Assembly (NCBI RefSeq): GCF_023585825.1
Contig: NZ_CP097751.1
Span: 558,001-622,000, forward strand
DNA from: Candidatus Blochmanniella camponoti
Lineage (GTDB): Bacteria > Pseudomonadota > Gammaproteobacteria > Enterobacterales > Enterobacteriaceae
Direction of reading: 5' to 3'
Length of the DNA stretch: 64,000 bases
A program made the position numbers and the translations under genes. Below are positions 55,418 through 64,000 of this stretch, piece after piece (within the stretch, counting starts at the first letter, position 1; each line of letters begins with the position of its first letter). The notes under the pieces were generated by a model. The model saw only the letters and a list, made by a program, of their open reading frames with translations. It had not been told where the DNA came from and did no database searches.

Positions 55418-56449
55418 ATGAATGTACCATACAACAATTTGGTTGAATTTAGTATGCAACCGCATATCAATATGATAATACCTGAATCTTATATTATAAA
55501 ACCTATGATTGTGCAGGCATCTCAATCTGGAAAACGATTAGATTGTGTTCTTTCTGAATTACTGCCAAATTATTCACGTTCTAAAATAAAATGTTGGATC
55601 CTTTCTAAAAAAGTAAACGTTAACAGTCAGACGGTTATTATACCTAAAAAAAAAATGATGGGCGGTGAATTCATTGAAATAAAAGATATTGTTAATATCG
55701 ATAATAATACTATAGTTCCTCAAGATATTCCTCTTGATATTGTATATGAAGACGATGATATTGTAGTAATAAATAAAGCAAAAAATATGGTAGTTCATCC
55801 TGGTGCCGGCAACCATTCAGGTACTATATTAAATGCTTTGTTATATAAATATCCAGCTATCACAGAAGTATTTCGATCAGGTATTGTTCAACGGTTAGAT
55901 AAGGACACTACTGGTTTAATGGTCGTCGCTAAAAACATGATTGCATATCATAGGTTGTTACGATTGTTCAAAAAAAGAAAAATTATTAGGGAATATGACG
56001 CGGTAGTTCTCGGAAATTTTTTACATAATGAAGGGACAATCAATCAACCTATTCGAAGACATGCTGTTCATCGTACTCGCATGGCAGTTAATCCTATGGG
56101 AAAATCAGCCATAACCCACTATTCTATCACAGAATCATTTGGTATGTATACCAGAATTCGTGTACGTCTTGAAACTGGAAGAACTCATCAAATTCGTGTA
56201 CATATGGCTTACATTAATCATCCATTGTTAGGAGATCATAAATACGGAAAATCAACTTATTTTATTAAAGGTGTATCTAATGCAGTCAATGACTGTTTAC
56301 ATGTTTTAAATCGCCAAGCATTACATGCAACTACATTGCAATTATTTCATCCTATTACTAGAATAAAAATGAAATGGGATGTACCTTTACCGAAGGATAT
56401 TATAAAACTAATAAATATATTAAGAAAAAATGAAAGACATGTTAAATAG
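55418..56449 (+). CDS. rluD: RluD, 23S rRNA pseudouridine synthase
   Basis: RluD makes pseudouridines 1911, 1915 and 1917 in helix 69 of 23S rRNA. The protein has 343 residues (E. coli 326). An S4 domain (about residues 35-95, GKRLDCVLSELLPNYSRSKIK) precedes the catalytic domain with VHPGAGNHSGTILNALL, the catalytic Asp in RLDKDTTGLMVVAK, and RLETGRTHQIRVHMA. The residue before RLDKD is Gln rather than the usual His. The start is uncertain: ATG 55418 gives an N-terminus about 18 residues longer than E. coli, and in-frame ATGs lie at 55454 and 55472. The C-terminal tail of E. coli is missing. Confidence 0.95.
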   Translation: MNVPYNNLVEFSMQPHINMIIPESYIIKPMIVQASQSGKRLDCVLSELLPNYSRSKIKCWILSKKVNVNSQTVIIPKKKMMGGEFIEIKDIVNIDNNTIVPQDIPLDIVYEDDDIVVINKAKNMVVHPGAGNHSGTILNALLYKYPAITEVFRSGIVQRLDKDTTGLMVVAKNMIAYHRLLRLFKKRKIIREYDAVVLGNFLHNEGTINQPIRRHAVHRTRMAVNPMGKSAITHYSITESFGMYTRIRVRLETGRTHQIRVHMAYINHPLLGDHKYGKSTYFIKGVSNAVNDCLHVLNRQALHATTLQLFHPITRIKMKWDVPLPKDIIKLINILRKNERHVK

Positions 56450-56637
56450 CATTATTTATTTTTATAATAGAGATTTTTTGTGTACATTCGTTACTAAATA
56501 TAGTCACGGACTTGTAATTTTTCGCGCGAAAATCACATCATAAACTCACTGCAGGGAAATACCATATATTTAAAAATTTATGGTTGTATTGATCTTTAGG
56601 CGAATAAAAATATACTTTTATTCCAGTGGTTTAAATG

Positions 56638-56666
56638 CTTGAATTTTAAGTACTTAATCGCCATAT
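56638..56666 (+). promoter_or_regulatory. Sigma-32-type heat-shock promoter of clpB
   Basis: CTTGAA at 56638-56643 and CGCCATAT at 56659-56666 are separated by 15 bases, a near-perfect fit to the sigma-32 consensus (CTTGAA, then CCCCATNT). It lies about 70 bases before the clpB ATG. E. coli clpB is also under sigma-32, so context supports it. Transcription would start near 56674. Confidence 0.75.
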
Positions 56667-56734
56667 CAATAGGTATGTACCGGGATACGAGTATGTAATT
56701 GTTTGTATATTATTATAAGAGGAAAATGAATATT

Positions 56735-59311
56735 ATGCGGTTGGATCATTTTACTCATGATTTTCAATTAGCTATTTCTGATGCTCAATCTATAGCACTT
56801 AGAAAAGATCATCAGTTTGTTGAACCTATTCATGTGATGCTCGCTTTTTTAAAAGAAAAAAACGGATCAGTATATCAGATACTAGAGCGTGCTGGGTTTA
56901 ATATGTCTCAGTTTACTACATTAATTAAAGAGGCATGCGATCGTATGCCAAAGGTAGAAGGTATTGGTGGAGATATTCAATGTTCTCATGATTTAATTAA
57001 AATATTAAATCTATGTGATAAATTAGCACAAAAACATAATGATACTTTTATTGCATCAGAAATGTTTGTTTTAGCAGCCATTGAGTCTCATGGAACATTA
57101 AATGATTTATTAAAAAAATCTGGAGTATCTCCAGAAAATATAAAAAAATCAACAAGCTACATACGTAATAATCACTTAGTTGATAATCAACAATCAGAAT
57201 CTCAACGTCAAGCGTTGCAAAAATTTACTGTAGATATAACTAAATTTGCAGAACAAGGCAATCTTGATCCTGTTATTGGTCGAGATGAAGAAATTCGTCG
57301 TACTATTCAGGTGTTACAGAGACGTACCAAAAATAATCCTGTTCTTATCGGACAACCGGGAGTAGGAAAGACTGCTATTGTGGAAGGATTAGCACAACGT
57401 ATTATTAATGGTGAAGTTCCGGAAGGATTGAAACATAGTCGCATATTAGCTTTAGATATGGGAGGACTATTAGCGGGAACAAAGTATAGAGGAGAGTTTG
57501 AAGAACGTTTAAAAAGCGTATTAAATGATGTATCTAAAGAAGATAGTAATATCATTTTATTCATTGATGAATTACATATCATGGTTGGAGCGGGTAAAGC
57601 TGATGGAGCAATGGATGCAAGTAATATGCTTAAACCAAGACTAGCTAGAGGTGAGTTACATTGCGTAGGGGCAACTACACTTGATGAATATAGTAAATAT
57701 ATTGAAAAGGATGCAGCTTTAGAAAGACGTTTTCAAAAAATATTCGTTTCTGAGCCTAGCGTTGAAGATACTATAGCTATTCTTCGTGGGTTAAAAGAGC
57801 GTTACGAATTGCATCACAATGTTCATATTACTGATCCAGCAATAGTGGCTGCTGCAATTTTATCACATCGATATATTTCTGATCGTCAGTTACCCGATAA
57901 AGCCATTGATTTGATTGATGAAGCTGCTTCTAGCATTCGCATACAAATAGATTCTAAACCAGAAGAATTAGATAGATTAGAACGGCGTATCATACAGTTG
58001 AAATTAGAACAACAAGCATTAAAAAAAGAATCAGATGATTCTAGCATGAAACGATTAAATCTCTTAACTACTGAGTTAATTCAGAAAGAACAAGATTATA
58101 TTAATCTTGAAAAAGAATGGAAAAAAGAAAAAGTTTCTTTATCTAACGCTCAAAGTATTAAATCTGATTTAGAACAAGCAAAAATTGCTATTGACCAAGC
58201 ACGCCGTATTGGTGATTTAGCTCGTATGTCTGAATTACAATATGGTAAGATTCCAGAATTAGAAAAAAAACTATCTACAATCTTGCAATCTAATAATAAA
58301 AAAATACGTCTTTTACGAAATTGTGTTACTGATATAGAAATTGCCGCAGTATTATCTCGTTGGACTGGTATTCCCATATCTCGCATGTTAGCAAGTGAAA
58401 AAGATAAATTATTAGATATGGAACATGCTTTACATCAATTAGTTGTTGGGCAACACGAAGCAGTAAAAGCAATATCTCATGCTATTCGTCGGAGTCGCTC
58501 TGGATTATCAGATCTTAAACGTCCAATTGGTTCGTTTATGTTTTTGGGGCCTACTGGAGTAGGAAAAACTGAATTGTGCAAGGCATTGTCTATCTTTCTT
58601 TTCGATACCAATAATGCAATGGTGCGTATTGATATGTCTGAATTTATGGAAAAACATTCTGTATCAAAATTGTTAGGAGCTCCTCCTGGTTATATTGGGT
58701 ATGAATCAGGGGGATATTTGACCGAATCAATACGTCGTAGACCGTATTCTATTATTTTATTAGATGAAATAGAAAAAGCGCATTCAGAAATTTTTAACGT
58801 ATTATTACAAGTCTTAGACGATGGACGCTTAACAGATGGGCATGGACGTACGGTAAATTTTAATAACACTGTCATCATTATGACATCTAATTTAGGATCA
58901 GATTTCATTCAAAAACGTTTTGGAATTGTAGATTATCAAGAAGTTAAAGTTACAGTATTAAACATAGTTAATCAACATTTTCGTCCAGAATTTGTTAATA
59001 GGATAGATGAAATAGTAGTGTTTCATCCGCTTAGCACTGAACATCTTATGAAAATTGCTAGTATTCAATTACAGCGCTTATGTGATCGTTTAGAAGAAAA
59101 AGGATATCCGAATACTAATATTACTAACGCAGTCTTAGTATTTTTATCAAAAATTGGATTCGATCCGGTATACGGTGCACGCCCATTAAAGCGCGCTATA
59201 CAACAACACATTGAAAATTCATTATCTCAAAAGATAATATCTGGGCAATTGCTGCCAGGTAAAAAAATTACTTTAGATGTTGTAAATAATACGATCGTCA
59301 TTATTCAATGA
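56735..59311 (+). CDS. clpB: ClpB, protein disaggregase
   Basis: ClpB is the hexameric AAA+ disaggregase that works with DnaK to rescue aggregated proteins. The protein has 858 residues (E. coli 857). The N domain (1-140) is followed by AAA-1 with [13 protein letters not shown] and [12 protein letters not shown], the coiled-coil M domain (about 410-520, [20 protein letters not shown]), and AAA-2 with [21 protein letters not shown] and [14 protein letters not shown] 56735 ([12 protein letters not shown]) matches E. coli; the in-frame ATG at 56726 is three codons upstream and closer to the AGAGGA. It carries a heat-shock-type promoter and a terminator-like stem downstream. Confidence 0.98.
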   Translation: MRLDHFTHDFQLAISDAQSIALRKDHQFVEPIHVMLAFLKEKNGSVYQILERAGFNMSQFTTLIKEACDRMPKVEGIGGDIQCSHDLIKILNLCDKLAQKHNDTFIASEMFVLAAIESHGTLNDLLKKSGVSPENIKKSTSYIRNNHLVDNQQSESQRQALQKFTVDITKFAEQGNLDPVIGRDEEIRRTIQVLQRRTKNNPVLIGQPGVGKTAIVEGLAQRIINGEVPEGLKHSRILALDMGGLLAGTKYRGEFEERLKSVLNDVSKEDSNIILFIDELHIMVGAGKADGAMDASNMLKPRLARGELHCVGATTLDEYSKYIEKDAALERRFQKIFVSEPSVEDTIAILRGLKERYELHHNVHITDPAIVAAAILSHRYISDRQLPDKAIDLIDEAASSIRIQIDSKPEELDRLERRIIQLKLEQQALKKESDDSSMKRLNLLTTELIQKEQDYINLEKEWKKEKVSLSNAQSIKSDLEQAKIAIDQARRIGDLARMSELQYGKIPELEKKLSTILQSNNKKIRLLRNCVTDIEIAAVLSRWTGIPISRMLASEKDKLLDMEHALHQLVVGQHEAVKAISHAIRRSRSGLSDLKRPIGSFMFLGPTGVGKTELCKALSIFLFDTNNAMVRIDMSEFMEKHSVSKLLGAPPGYIGYESGGYLTESIRRRPYSIILLDEIEKAHSEIFNVLLQVLDDGRLTDGHGRTVNFNNTVIIMTSNLGSDFIQKRFGIVDYQEVKVTVLNIVNQHFRPEFVNRIDEIVVFHPLSTEHLMKIASIQLQRLCDRLEEKGYPNTNITNAVLVFLSKIGFDPVYGARPLKRAIQQHIENSLSQKIISGQLLPGKKITLDVVNNTIVIIQ

Positions 59312-59645
59312 AATTTTAAAAATTTCTAACATGAAATTATTTAAGAAATTTTAAATAATTTTAATAAGCAACCACATTATATATTGATATATAATGTTTA
59401 TTTTTTCATGTTCCCGTATAAGATAGTATATATTTTTATTCATAATTTATGTTGCAAACTATAAATTAAATAATTATTTTATAATCATAAAAATATAAGA
59501 ATCAAGATTATGTAGCAACTGAAAAATAAAATAATAAAATTATATTTTTAGTGTAATTGAAATTATGGATCGATGTGTGAATAAAATTTCATAAATTATT
59601 ATAAAAATAATATATTTAATATCTTTGTTTAAAATAAATAAATGT
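59312..59645 (+). other. Spacer clpB-murB
   Basis: About 330 bases holding the clpB terminator stems in the left part and presumably the murB-birA promoter in the right. No other gene is seen; the rRNA operon found near murB in E. coli (rrnB) is not here. Confidence 0.5.
59374..59407 (+). terminator. Rho-independent terminator of clpB
   Basis: Perfect 11-bp arms ACATTATATAT / ATATATAATGT separated by TG, followed immediately by TTATTTTTT. It is the best stem-plus-T-run in the window, although the stem is nearly all A-T. An earlier 9-bp stem (59319-59327 / 59344-59352) precedes it. Confidence 0.6.
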
Positions 59646-60680
59646 ATGGAACATCGTTTTCAATTAAAATCATTAAATACCTTTTCAGTTAACGCATTTG
59701 CTAAAAATATAGTAACAGCACATCATGAACATACATTATTAAAGTGTTGGAGGAAAGCTTATAGCAAAGGAAAACCTGTTCTTATTTTAGGAGGCGGTAG
59801 TAATATTTTATTTTTAGAAAACTATTCTGGAACAATATTATTAAATAGGATAAAGGGTATTTCTATTACAGAGAATGAAACGGCATGGCAACTACATGTT
59901 GGAGCTGGAGAAAAATGGGACGAATTAGTAGTTCATACTATCAAAAAAAACATGCCGGGGCTAGAAAATTTAGCGTGTATTCCAGGGTATGTGGGGGCTG
60001 CTCCAATTCAAAATATTGGGGCTTACGGCGTTGAGTTATCTCAAATATGTGAGTATGTAGATGCTATAGACTTATATAGTGGAAAAAAAATTCGTTTCAC
60101 TTGTTCTGAATGTGATTTCAAATATAGAGATAGTATTTTTAGAAATTGTTTGGAGAAATATGCTATTGTGTTTGTAGGATTAAGATTACGTAAAAAGTGG
60201 AAACCCATATTAGACTATCATGAATTAGCTCATTTAGACAAATTTCATATTACACCCCGTCAAGTTTTTAACTTTATTTACATAATTAGACATAAAAAAT
60301 TACCAGATCCTGTTTTAGTGGGAAATGCTGGTAGTTTTTTTAAAAATCCAATAATGGATATTAAAACAGCACGCTGCTTATTTCAAATTTATCCAAATAT
60401 GCCTTATTATTATCAAAAAGATGGTAGAATAAAATTATCAGCAGGATGGTTAATAGAACATTGTCAACTAAAAGGTTATGTTTTTGGGGAAGCAGCAATA
60501 TATCCTAAACAAGCATTAGTATTAATTAATAGCAAGAAAATAGCTACTGGTACTGAAATTGCAGCATTGGCTCTTTACATATATAATAAGGTTGCAGATA
60601 AGTTTAATATTTATTTACAACCTGAAGTGAGATTAATTGGTAATTATGGAGAAATAAATCCAAAAAAATTGTTCATGTAG
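59646..60680 (+). CDS. murB: MurB, UDP-MurNAc dehydrogenase
   Basis: MurB reduces the enolpyruvyl group of UDP-GlcNAc-enolpyruvate with NADPH and FAD to make UDP-MurNAc. The protein has 344 residues (E. coli 342), of the type I architecture. The FAD-binding GGGSNILFLENY, PGLENLACIPGYVGAAPIQNIGAYG, the YRDSIF segment, the catalytic Ser in GNAGSFFKNP and the terminal QPEVRLIG with its catalytic Glu are all present. ATG 59646 (MEHRFQLKSLNTF) matches E. coli; the TTG at 59625 adds seven residues. It precedes birA as in E. coli. Confidence 0.98.
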   Translation: MEHRFQLKSLNTFSVNAFAKNIVTAHHEHTLLKCWRKAYSKGKPVLILGGGSNILFLENYSGTILLNRIKGISITENETAWQLHVGAGEKWDELVVHTIKKNMPGLENLACIPGYVGAAPIQNIGAYGVELSQICEYVDAIDLYSGKKIRFTCSECDFKYRDSIFRNCLEKYAIVFVGLRLRKKWKPILDYHELAHLDKFHITPRQVFNFIYIIRHKKLPDPVLVGNAGSFFKNPIMDIKTARCLFQIYPNMPYYYQKDGRIKLSAGWLIEHCQLKGYVFGEAAIYPKQALVLINSKKIATGTEIAALALYIYNKVADKFNIYLQPEVRLIGNYGEINPKKLFM

Positions 60681-60788
60681 TACATACTTGATGTATGTAT
60701 TTTATTTAAAAATTTGAAATTAGATATATTTCTAATAATTTTTATCTTTTTAAATAGAATAAAAAATATATTTGTGTAGTAGAATTTA

Positions 60789-61655
60789 ATGGAATTAAAT
60801 ATAAATATTAATTTATTTTTTTTTGGAGATTTGAAAACCTTGTTAAGGTATAATGAAAATTATGGTTGTTCCGTATTTCACCCTTTCTTAAATGAATCTA
60901 AGATTTTAACACAATTACCCGAAGGAAGGGTAATTGTGTTAAATAGAGTTAATTCAACCAACCAATATATAATAGACAACATTCCATATATAAAATCGGG
61001 TGATGCTTGTGTTACAGAACACCAAACACAAGGAAGAGGAAGACGTAACAAAATTTGGGTAGCGCCTGTTGGAGAAGGTATTTGCTTATCTATTTATTGG
61101 AAATTGAATAAGATTCCTCCAACGATGATTGAATTTAGTTTAATGATAAGTATTGTTGTGGCAAAGATATTAAAGAATTTAGGAGCGTCCCAGATTAAAA
61201 TTAAATGGCCTAATGATTTGTATATTTATGGACGAAAATTAGCGGGAATTCTAATCGAAATTATAACAAGAACTGATAGTATTACTCATATAATAATAGG
61301 TATTGGTATTAATTTATCTATACGCACGCATGCAGCATTAAATACTAAAATTGGTAAAAATTGGATTAATTTAATGGATATTGGGATCATGATTGATCGC
61401 AATATTTTAGTCGCCACGCTTATTAATGTATTGCGTAAGAAATTAAAAGATTTTATGCTTTTTGGGTTTACTCCATTTATTACATATTGGAAAGTTTTTG
61501 ATTGCTTATATAATAAACCGGTCACATTATTAGTTGGGGATCGTATAATATGCGGCACAGCTCTTGGGATAAATATACATGGAGCCTTAATAGTGGATCA
61601 AACAAGTTCAGTATGTTATTACTCAGGAAATAATATTTCTGTTTATGCATCTTAA
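60789..61655 (+). CDS. birA: BirA, biotin-protein ligase without DNA-binding domain
   Basis: BirA activates biotin as biotinyl-AMP and attaches it to the AccB carrier of acetyl-CoA carboxylase. The protein has 288 residues against 321 in E. coli; the deficit is entirely N-terminal. The biotinyl-AMP loop GRGRR is at 82-86 here and 115-119 in E. coli, a shift of 33 residues. The catalytic core (STNQYI, KSGDACVTEHQTQG, KWPNDLYIYGRKLAGILIE, GIGINLSI) and C-terminal SH3-like domain are intact. The winged-helix part that represses bio genes is reduced to a remnant (DLKTLLRYNENYGCSV). A 16-bp-arm hairpin lies in codons 39-52. Confidence 0.96.
   Translation: MELNININLFFFGDLKTLLRYNENYGCSVFHPFLNESKILTQLPEGRVIVLNRVNSTNQYIIDNIPYIKSGDACVTEHQTQGRGRRNKIWVAPVGEGICLSIYWKLNKIPPTMIEFSLMISIVVAKILKNLGASQIKIKWPNDLYIYGRKLAGILIEIITRTDSITHIIIGIGINLSIRTHAALNTKIGKNWINLMDIGIMIDRNILVATLINVLRKKLKDFMLFGFTPFITYWKVFDCLYNKPVTLLVGDRIICGTALGINIHGALIVDQTSSVCYYSGNNISVYAS
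60905..60943 (+). repeat. 16-bp-arm hairpin inside birA
   Basis: Arms 60905-60920 (TTTAACACAATTACCC) and 60928-60943 are exact reverse complements around the loop GAAGGAA. It lies in codons for ILTQLPEGRVIVLNR, at the junction between the lost N-terminal domain and the catalytic domain. Confidence 0.85.
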
Positions 61656-61668
61656 AAATATAATTTTT

Positions 61669-61702
61669 ATTCAAAATATTTTAATATTAAAATATTTTGA
61701 AT
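61669..61702. terminator. Perfect 34-base palindrome, birA/coaA
   Basis: Two exact 17-bp arms with no spacer (ATTCAAAATATTTTAAT then its reverse complement), 14 bases after the birA stop, in the spacer between converging birA and coaA. Runs of T on both strands suit a bidirectional terminator, but a zero-base loop means the effective stem is shorter. Confidence 0.55.
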
Positions 61703-61855
61703 CTATACAATATTAATCATTACAATAATCATTTGATTAACATAAATCCCATAGTTTTTGTAATATAATATGATTAAGTCCCAATATTTCAGTGAAAAAA
61801 ATAGATACTCATAATAACTGTAAAGAATAAAATTATTATTTTTTTATAATCGTTA

Positions 61856-62797
61856 TTATTTTCTTAATTGAACGTTGTTTATTATATGATTCACGTCTTT
61901 TCTTAAAATTAAATTTGCGCGTTCCCGAGTAGGTAAGATATTTTCTTGCAAATTCAGCCTATTTATTTTAGTCCATAATTGCGAAGCAATAGAAATTATA
62001 TTTTTTTTAGATAATTGAGTATAACGATAAAAATAAGAATCAGGATAAGAAAAGGTAGTATAACAAAATTTCAAAAATCTATCAATATACCATTTTTGTA
62101 GTAAATATTCTGGAGCGTCAACATAAATAGAAAAATCAATAAAATCAGATACAAAAACACAAGGTAAGTCATAATGATAATCGTGATTAGTTTGTAAAAC
62201 ATTTAATCCTTCCAAAATAAGAATATCTGGTTTATAAATTACCTGTTGAACATTAGGAATAATGTCATATATTATGTGAGAATATACAGGAATTGTCATT
62301 GATTGAACTCCAGATTTAACTTTGGAAACAAAATTTACCAAACTAGTCATATCATAAGATTGCGGAAAACCTTTTTTTTTCATTAAACATCGTTTTTTTA
62401 ATACTTTATTAGAATACAAAAATCCATCAGTTGTTACTAATTCCACAACACGACGTTCAGTCCATCTACTAAGAAGTGCTTGTAAAACTCTAGCTGTAGT
62501 GCTTTTCCCCGCAGCAACACCACCAACGATACCAATGATGTATGGTATATGTTGGTTTTGAATACTTAAAAATTGTTCTAAAATATTTTGTCGTTTTATA
62601 TGCGAACAAATATATAGATTAAGCAATCTAGATAATGGTAAATAAATTTCTATTACTTCATTCATAGAAAGATTATCATTTATTCCTCTTAAATTTAGGA
62701 TTTCTCTTGGAGATAATGTTAATGGTATCTCCTCTCGAAGAGATGACCATTCCTTGCGATTGAAAGTTAAAAATGGAACAGACGAAACATGTAGCAT
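61856..62797 (-). CDS. coaA: CoaA, pantothenate kinase type I
   Basis: CoaA phosphorylates pantothenate, the regulated first step of CoA synthesis. The protein has 313 residues (E. coli 316). The P-loop is [14 protein letters not shown] (E. coli has GSVAVGKSTTAR), followed by [41 protein letters not shown] and ILEGLNVLQ, all typical of the P-loop-type bacterial kinase. The N-terminus [19 protein letters not shown] is conserved. It lies next to birA as in E. coli and converges with it. With coaE at 11378, the window covers both ends of the pathway. Confidence 0.97.
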   Translation of the reverse strand: MLHVSSVPFLTFNRKEWSSLREEIPLTLSPREILNLRGINDNLSMNEVIEIYLPLSRLLNLYICSHIKRQNILEQFLSIQNQHIPYIIGIVGGVAAGKSTTARVLQALLSRWTERRVVELVTTDGFLYSNKVLKKRCLMKKKGFPQSYDMTSLVNFVSKVKSGVQSMTIPVYSHIIYDIIPNVQQVIYKPDILILEGLNVLQTNHDYHYDLPCVFVSDFIDFSIYVDAPEYLLQKWYIDRFLKFCYTTFSYPDSYFYRYTQLSKKNIISIASQLWTKINRLNLQENILPTRERANLILRKDVNHIINNVQLRK

Positions 62798-63068
62798 ATT
62801 GTTTCTATTATTATAGATAAATGCTTATCTTATAGAATGAAATTTCATGTAAATACTTGATCAAAATAAAAGATTTAATTATAATTATGTATTATAATGA
62901 AAGCTCACGAAATAACTAATAATTTTAGTTTTATTAAAATAAATTTATTTTTTACAAATGTTTTGAATAATTTTATTATATCAAATACATTAGTTTAATG
63001 AAGTTTGTTTCAAAATGTGTGCTTCTAAGAACAGAAGCAATTTTCATTTTTAATGACATTAAAATGAT

Positions 63069-63141
63069 GCCGGTGTAGCTCAATAGGAAGAGCAACTGAT
63101 TTGTAATCAGTAGATCAAAGGTTCGAATCCTTTTACCGGCA
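63069..63141 (+). tRNA. thrU: tRNA-Thr (UGU)
   Basis: Acceptor GCCGGTG pairs with TACCGGC (one G-T); anticodon TGT at 63102-63104 within ACTGA-TTTGTAA-TCAGT; T-arm AAAGG-TTCGAAT-CCTTT; discriminator A. CCA is not encoded. First of four tRNAs in the E. coli thrU-tyrU-glyT-thrT order. Confidence 0.97.
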
Positions 63142-63154
63142 TCTACAATATTTT

Positions 63155-63236
63155 GATGGGGTTCCCGAGTGGCTAAAGGGAGCAGACTGTAAATCTGTCG
63201 TCGTAGACTTCGAAGGTTCAAATCCTTCCCCCATCA
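63155..63236 (+). tRNA. tyrU: tRNA-Tyr (GUA)
   Basis: Acceptor GATGGGG / CCCCATC; anticodon GTA at 63189-63191 in GCAGA-CTGTAAA-TCTGT; class II variable arm; T-arm GAAGG-TTCAAAT-CCTTC; discriminator A. CCA is not encoded. Confidence 0.97.
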
Positions 63237-63310
63237 TTTTAATTATACATAAACAACAAATACAATATATTCTTAATATTACAAGAATACGGATGTTTTA
63301 TTATGTAATA

Positions 63311-63382
63311 GTGGGCATCGTATAATGGTTATTACCTCAACCTTCCAAGTTGATGATGTGGGTTCAATTCCCACTGTCCGCT
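63311..63382 (+). tRNA. glyT: tRNA-Gly (UCC)
   Basis: Acceptor GTGGGCA pairs with TGTCCGC (two G-T pairs); anticodon TCC at 63344-63346 in TCAAC-CTTCCAA-GTTGA; T-arm GTGGG-TTCAATT-CCCAC; discriminator T. CCA is not encoded. Confidence 0.96.
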
Positions 63383-63403
63383 TATATAATGTAACTGAAT
63401 TAT

Positions 63404-63479
63404 GCTGATATAGCTCAGAAGGTAGAGCACACCCTTGGTAAGGGTGAGGTCAGCAGTTCGAATCTGCTTATCAGCACCA
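63404..63479 (+). tRNA. thrT: tRNA-Thr (GGU), CCA encoded
   Basis: Acceptor GCTGATA / TATCAGC; anticodon GGT at 63437-63439 in CACCC-TTGGTAA-GGGTG; T-arm AGCAG-TTCGAAT-CTGCT; discriminator A followed by encoded CCA at 63477-63479. It is nearly identical to E. coli thrT and is the only tRNA here with a genomic CCA. Confidence 0.97.
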
Positions 63480-63616
63480 GCGTCCGTCATATAGTTTCTT
63501 CTTATTAAGAAGAAGAGTATATTCAGTAGCGATACTAGTTATGATTTTTCAATATTTAATTCATAATTCAAGATTAAACAATACAATGTATGTGGATACA
63601 TATTTAAGGAGATGTT

Positions 63617-64000
63617 ATGAAAGGAGATGATCACATTATTACCCATCTTAATAATTTGTTGAGCGATGAGTTGGTCGCTGTAAACCAATATTTTTTACAT
63701 TCTAAAATTTTTAAAAACTGGGGATTAGAACGACTTAACAAGATAGAATATCAAGAATGTGTAGATGAGTTAGATCATGCAGATCTTTATGCAAAACGTA
63801 TTTTATTTTTAGAAGGTATGCCTACCTTGAGGAAATTTGATCCATTAAACATTAAAAAAAATGTTGAAGATATTTTACGTGCTGATCTTAGTTTAGAATT
63901 TCATAGTATTGAAAATTTACGCAAAGGCATCAAATACGCTGATTCAATACAAGATTATGTATCTAGGGATATAATGATACAAATTCTTAAAGATGAAGAA
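63617..64000 (+). CDS. bfr: Bfr, bacterioferritin (5' part, cut by window edge)
   Basis: Bacterioferritin stores iron in a 24-subunit shell with a di-iron ferroxidase site in each subunit and heme between subunit pairs. The first 128 codons are visible and align with E. coli from [20 protein letters not shown]. Ferroxidase ligands Glu18, Glu51, His54, Glu94 and Glu127 are all present at identical positions. The heme ligand Met52 is Leu here (DELDHAD against DEMKHAD). ATG 63617 has AGGAG seven bases upstream (63607-63611, preceding ATGTTATG). It follows the tRNA genes where E. coli has tufB. The C-terminus with His130 is outside the window. Confidence 0.96.
   Translation, partial: MKGDDHIITHLNNLLSDELVAVNQYFLHSKIFKNWGLERLNKIEYQECVDELDHADLYAKRILFLEGMPTLRKFDPLNIKKNVEDILRADLSLEFHSIENLRKGIKYADSIQDYVSRDIMIQILKDEE

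Noticed and set aside
55325..55525. 66-codon minus-strand frame between bamD and rluD
   Set aside because: It overlaps the starts of two secure divergent genes and has no homology that I recognise.
62976..63221. 81-codon minus-strand frame over tRNA-Thr and tRNA-Tyr
   Set aside because: It covers two well-formed tRNA genes; this kind of frame is a known false call.
63496..63514. TTCTTCTT-ATT-AAGAAGAA stem after tRNA-Thr as a tRNA-operon terminator
   Set aside because: The stem is short and no T-run follows; it cannot be told from chance.

Overview
This window looks like a chromosomal segment of a reduced, AT-rich gammaproteobacterial endosymbiont of the Enterobacterales. Gene content and order best fit 'Candidatus Blochmannia' (carpenter-ant symbionts): E. 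coli-like proteins in collapsed E. coli synteny blocks, long AT-rich spacers, no mobile elements, and a complete sulfate-assimilation and aromatic amino-acid set. The genus call is inference from content and order; no 16S gene is present to confirm it. I found 46 protein genes (two cut by the window edges) and six tRNA genes. I saw no insertion sequence, CRISPR array, prophage or rRNA.

Layout. (1) 1-7550: dcw division/wall cluster (ftsW end, murG, murC, ftsQ, ftsA, ftsZ) and lpxC; ddlB is missing between murC and ftsQ. (2) 8361-15510: secA, coaE (minus), dksA, folK and a 1.8 kb gene-free spacer holding a perfect 30-bp-arm palindrome. (3) 15511-21087 (minus): aceE-aceF-lpd, the pyruvate dehydrogenase complex, with a one-lipoyl AceF. 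(4) 21088-26177: a 2 kb empty spacer, mrcB and erpA. (5) 26639-29662: pyrG-eno. (6) 30255-39289: cysJIH-cysG-cysDNC, all the steps from sulfate to sulfide plus siroheme synthesis in one run of genes. (7) 39652-42789: ftsB-ispD-ispF and nlpD; truD, surE, pcm, rpoS, mutS and recA, expected around here, are absent. (8) 43678-50605: alaS, csrA, tRNA-Ser, tRNA-Arg, ffh, rpsP-rimM-trmD-rplS. (9) 51064-56449: aroF-tyrA, pheA (minus), bamD (minus), rluD. (10) 56735-64000: clpB behind a sigma-32-like promoter, murB, birA, coaA (minus), four tRNAs (Thr, Tyr, Gly, Thr) and the start of bfr.

How the genes fit together. Division and peptidoglycan genes (ftsW/Q/A/Z/B, murB/C/G, mrcB, nlpD), lipid A (lpxC) and outer-membrane assembly (bamD) imply a maintained Gram-negative envelope. 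Pyruvate dehydrogenase, eno, coaA/coaE and birA support central metabolism and cofactors. The cys cluster and aroF-tyrA-pheA are what one expects of a symbiont provisioning sulfur and aromatic amino acids to its host.

Most interesting signals. Several proteins have lost a regulatory or anchoring part while keeping their catalytic or structural core: PheA without its chorismate mutase domain and with altered Phe-binding motifs; BirA without its DNA-binding N-terminus; BamD without the lipobox cysteine; Bfr with Leu for the heme-ligand Met52; Ffh with a methionine-poor M domain. Independently, the window is full of perfect inverted repeats. All four convergent gene pairs carry one, and four lie inside reading frames, the most striking being a GC-rich 22-bp-arm hairpin in cysG.
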